A stretch of 8,523 nt of DNA from Euryarchaeota archaeon UBA28. Lineage in GTDB: Archaea > Thermoplasmatota > Poseidoniia > Poseidoniales > Thalassarchaeaceae. The stretch is taken from contig DANW01000036.1 of assembly GCA_002501605.1 (NCBI GenBank), positions 471-8,993 on the forward strand, given 5' to 3'. Made by a program: the position numbers and the translations under genes. Numbering within the stretch: the first letter of the stretch is position 1; each line of letters begins with the position of its first letter. The notes under the pieces are model-generated. The model worked only from the letters and a program-made list of their open reading frames with translations, searched no databases and had not been told where the DNA came from. This document shows, in pieces, positions 6,049-8,523 of this stretch.

Positions 6049-8523
6049 TCAGAATGTGATATCATCATCCGACAGGTTTGCCAACAAGCTACTCTTCTCC
6101 TGGTATCTCTGAAGAGCTTCCATTCTTCGCCCGTACATCACCACCCCTACAACACCGAAAAGAGCGAATGTGGCCCCTAAAATTATTGCAGGTACAGAGT
6201 ACTGGACTATAGCCTCAACTCCGACATCAAGAATCCCAAGATCAGAACCCATCTTCTCACCAGTAGCCTGAATGTTGTTATCCTCGTCAGTCTCGACAAC
6301 TAGATTGTCCGGATCGACCACCACGACGATATCATGAGAGCCTGCCTCTACCATGTACAGTAGCGTGATAGTGGGAGGATCTGGATCCTCTGAAGGCATG
6401 ATTGCCTCGATTGTCTGTCTGTAGGCAATGTTCTCCTCTTTACACCCGTTCTTCTTGATGTCCGATTCTGTCTGACCTGAGCAGAGAACTATGTTGATAT
6501 CGGTCGCATGTGCATTGCCGATATTTCTGACTTGGACATTGACCGAGAGCATGTCTCCAACGGAACCACGGTATTCATCCACGACAACGGAGTATATCTC
6601 CAAGTCTGGAGCCCTTAGTCTCAATTCGATGATTTGCTCGTTAGTGTCGCAGTTTGGAGGGTAGTTGTCTGGTAGGCCGTCTCCATTGAAATCGAGAGTA
6701 CAGGAGTCCTCCCAGGTGGGTGTTTCATCATAGTCGCCACCAGACTCGCTGGAGCCGAAATCGGACATTACCTTGATTCCTATCTCCCTGTCGGCCAGAG
6801 TAGCCTCGGCATGGATATCCACTATTGCCACGATATTCAGTGTGGTATACGCTTCCATCTCAGGTAAAGTCAGAGAGTTCGTGGTAGCTGAGACATAGCA
6901 TTCATCTGTTGGAATCGGATCGTCCATAGTCAGCTCGATACAGTTCTTCTCAATTGGGAACTCTGTATCGAAACCTTCCAGTAAAGCGTACCTGATTTGC
7001 CATTTGTCTAGTTGGTTCATTCCAGGTTGAATATCCCACTCGCCAGCTGCATCGATTGTGTGGTTGTGGAGGGTCGGGGTGTCTGGAACATTTCCGAAGT
7101 TCGTGACATTCATAACGAACCTTACTGTTCTCCCCGGTGCAGTCGTCTTGATTTTGCTTTCCACTGCTGGGTCTAGTAGTATTCTCATATCATGGAATTC
7201 TATGATTTCTACCTGAAGGGTGATTAGATCCCTCAGTTTTGTTCCTTCGTACTTCTCCTCGCTCATCACTTCTAAGACGATGGTATATTGTCCGGCCAAT
7301 GTCTTTTCTGGAACACTGATCGTTATCGGTACTTCTTGTGACTCGTCTCTTTCGAGCTCCTCGAAGAGGACCCGTGGGATATCCAAATCCCAAACATGGG
7401 TATAGCCCTCTGAGTCTGTTATCGACTGGATGGCCATATCATACCTGTCTTGGCCGTTACCAGTATTCTCTATTGTTGTCGGCATCACATATTGCTGACC
7501 GGGATGAAGTGAAAGAATGGTATCTGGCACCGATGCCTCTAGATCGTATACCTGTATGACGTTGGTGAGAAGGACTACATTGTCGCTTACCTGTGGGGCG
7601 CCCTCCAAGTAGGCCCTGAACGAAACCGATGTTCCTAGTCCTGCGGTAGCGTTGTATGGAGCGCACATGTTTGCAGTTACGGTTTGTGGAACTCCTATCT
7701 GGGACCAGTATCTAGGAGCGTCATCGGGTATTCCATTGCCTCCTGGTGCCTCACTGAAATCCAGATCCACTACCCAGTTGTCATACCTCCAAGTGTTTTC
7801 AGAAATTTCTGGAGGCCTCTCATCGGGGCCACCGGGCGTACTGAAAATCAGGTGTCCGGGGGTAAAATGCTTGGTAACTTGAACATCGAAGGCCGAGCAC
7901 TCTCCAGGAAGAACATTCTGAGTAGTTTCACCTAGATTGAAAACAATGTTTCCTGTTGTCCTCACAGAGACGTTGACCCACAATTCCAGTATGTCGAAGG
8001 TCCCCCTATCCACAGAAAGGACCGGTTCCCCGGTTGACCATCCTTTGAGGTATATGACGAAGGTCCCGGGTTCTTGGGAGGTTGGGACACTTACCTGAAG
8101 ATTCCTAGTGACTGACTGACTCGGATCGAGAGACAGAGATAATGGGAACGATATTCCCCATCCAAATGGCAACGCCCATTCCGTCTGACCTTCAAGAGTT
8201 GTTGGGTCATAGAAAGCAAAGGTGTCATACACGTTACCGGTGTTAGTTATGGATATGGAAAACACGGCATTTTGCCCCTGTTCAACATCAGCCTGATAAT
8301 GACTGGTATCCAATTGAATTCCATGCACCACATCCATTAGAACTAGTGTGATCTGTTCATCCCTGATGGCCGGGTCTTTGTCAGATATGGCTGAGAGAAC
8401 AATTGTTGCTAGCTCATCCTGTTCTGCCTGATATATTGTGGGGGACCTTATCCTCATGTAAATCGGCTCGGATTCCCCTCCTTGTAGGAAGATGGGGGTT
8501 GACGGGAAGATAGGGGTATGATT
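6049..8523 (-). CDS. Large membrane-anchored surface protein with NEW3/CARDB-like repeats, 5' end outside window
   Basis: The frame is open from the right edge to TGA at 6051-6049 (824 codons). The first in-window ATG (8457) is not preceded by a stop or followed by a signal peptide, and sensible protein sequence continues upstream of it, so the true N-terminus lies beyond 8523. Numbering from that ATG, repeated beta-sandwich units share a 'N-x-G-N-x-x-D' turn: SITNTGNVYDTF (69-80), TIENTGNGQDRYD (328-340), NVTNFGNVPDT (450-460). These resemble NEW3 (alpha-galactosidase-associated) domains. Residues about 616-735 look like a CARDB domain, with VRNIGNAHATDI (643-654) and ETDEDNN (722-728). DFNGDGLPD (589-597) is a calcium-loop-like motif of DxNxDGxxD form. 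A transmembrane helix (about 750-775) followed by RR and a short cytoplasmic tail anchors it. It is probably an extracellular structural or adhesion protein; no enzymatic domain is visible here. Confidence 0.92.
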   Translation of the reverse strand, partial: NHTPIFPSTPIFLQGGESEPIYMRIRSPTIYQAEQDELATIVLSAISDKDPAIRDEQITLVLMDVVHGIQLDTSHYQADVEQGQNAVFSISITNTGNVYDTFAFYDPTTLEGQTEWALPFGWGISFPLSLSLDPSQSVTRNLQVSVPTSQEPGTFVIYLKGWSTGEPVLSVDRGTFDILELWVNVSVRTTGNIVFNLGETTQNVLPGECSAFDVQVTKHFTPGHLIFSTPGGPDERPPEISENTWRYDNWVVDLDFSEAPGGNGIPDDAPRYWSQIGVPQTVTANMCAPYNATAGLGTSVSFRAYLEGAPQVSDNVVLLTNVIQVYDLEASVPDTILSLHPGQQYVMPTTIENTGNGQDRYDMAIQSITDSEGYTHVWDLDIPRVLFEELERDESQEVPITISVPEKTLAGQYTIVLEVMSEEKYEGTKLRDLITLQVEIIEFHDMRILLDPAVESKIKTTAPGRTVRFVMNVTNFGNVPDTPTLHNHTIDAAGEWDIQPGMNQLDKWQIRYALLEGFDTEFPIEKNCIELTMDDPIPTDECYVSATTNSLTLPEMEAYTTLNIVAIVDIHAEATLADREIGIKVMSDFGSSESGGDYDETPTWEDSCTLDFNGDGLPDNYPPNCDTNEQIIELRLRAPDLEIYSVVVDEYRGSVGDMLSVNVQVRNIGNAHATDINIVLCSGQTESDIKKNGCKEENIAYRQTIEAIMPSEDPDPPTITLLYMVEAGSHDIVVVVDPDNLVVETDEDNNIQATGEKMGSDLGILDVGVEAIVQYSVPAIILGATFALFGVVGVVMYGRRMEALQRYQEKSSLLANLSDDDITF

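Overview
The window looks like chromosomal DNA of a mesophilic euryarchaeon. A marine Group II relative (Poseidoniales, in the Thermoplasmatota) is the best guess, but this is an inference. The evidence is a complete archaeal DNA topoisomerase VI gene pair of euryarchaeal type, GGTGAT-type Shine-Dalgarno sites, archaeal TATA-like elements, an ArsR-like winged-helix regulator, and several exported or membrane-anchored proteins (fasciclin repeats; NEW3/CARDB-like beta-sandwich repeats) of the kind common in marine planktonic archaea. Base composition is moderate. I see no insertion sequence, phage gene, tRNA, rRNA or CRISPR array.

Layout. 1-722 (minus): 5' part of a secreted protein with tandem fasciclin (FAS1) domains, running off the left edge. 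723-951: the largest gene-free gap (229 bp), holding a TATA-like element for the fasciclin gene and some short inverted repeats. 952-3003 and 3000-4106 (plus): top6B and top6A, overlapping by ATGA and encoding the two subunits of the A2B2 type IIB topoisomerase. 4144-4917 (plus): an exported or membrane protein of unknown function, 37 bp behind top6A and possibly in the same transcript. 4926-5222 (minus): a small two-TM protein, convergent with the previous gene across 8 bp. 5223-5310: a short divergent promoter region. 5311-6048 (plus): a winged-helix transcription regulator. 6049 to the right edge (minus): a very large surface protein with a C-terminal membrane anchor. Its N-terminus lies beyond the window.

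How the genes fit together. Only top6B-top6A form a clear functional unit: B supplies the ATPase clamp and A the DNA-cleaving tyrosine and Toprim metal site. Translational coupling at the ATGA overlap would help keep the subunits balanced. The other genes look like cell-envelope and regulatory housekeeping functions. The regulator at 5311 faces away from the small membrane protein gene across 88 bp and could control it, but that is inference.

Nothing here amounts to a convincing undescribed system. The more useful points are the open right-hand reading frame, the start-site choice of top6B, a G6/C6 palindrome early in top6A, the directly abutting convergent stop codons, and the uncharacterised small membrane protein beside the regulator.
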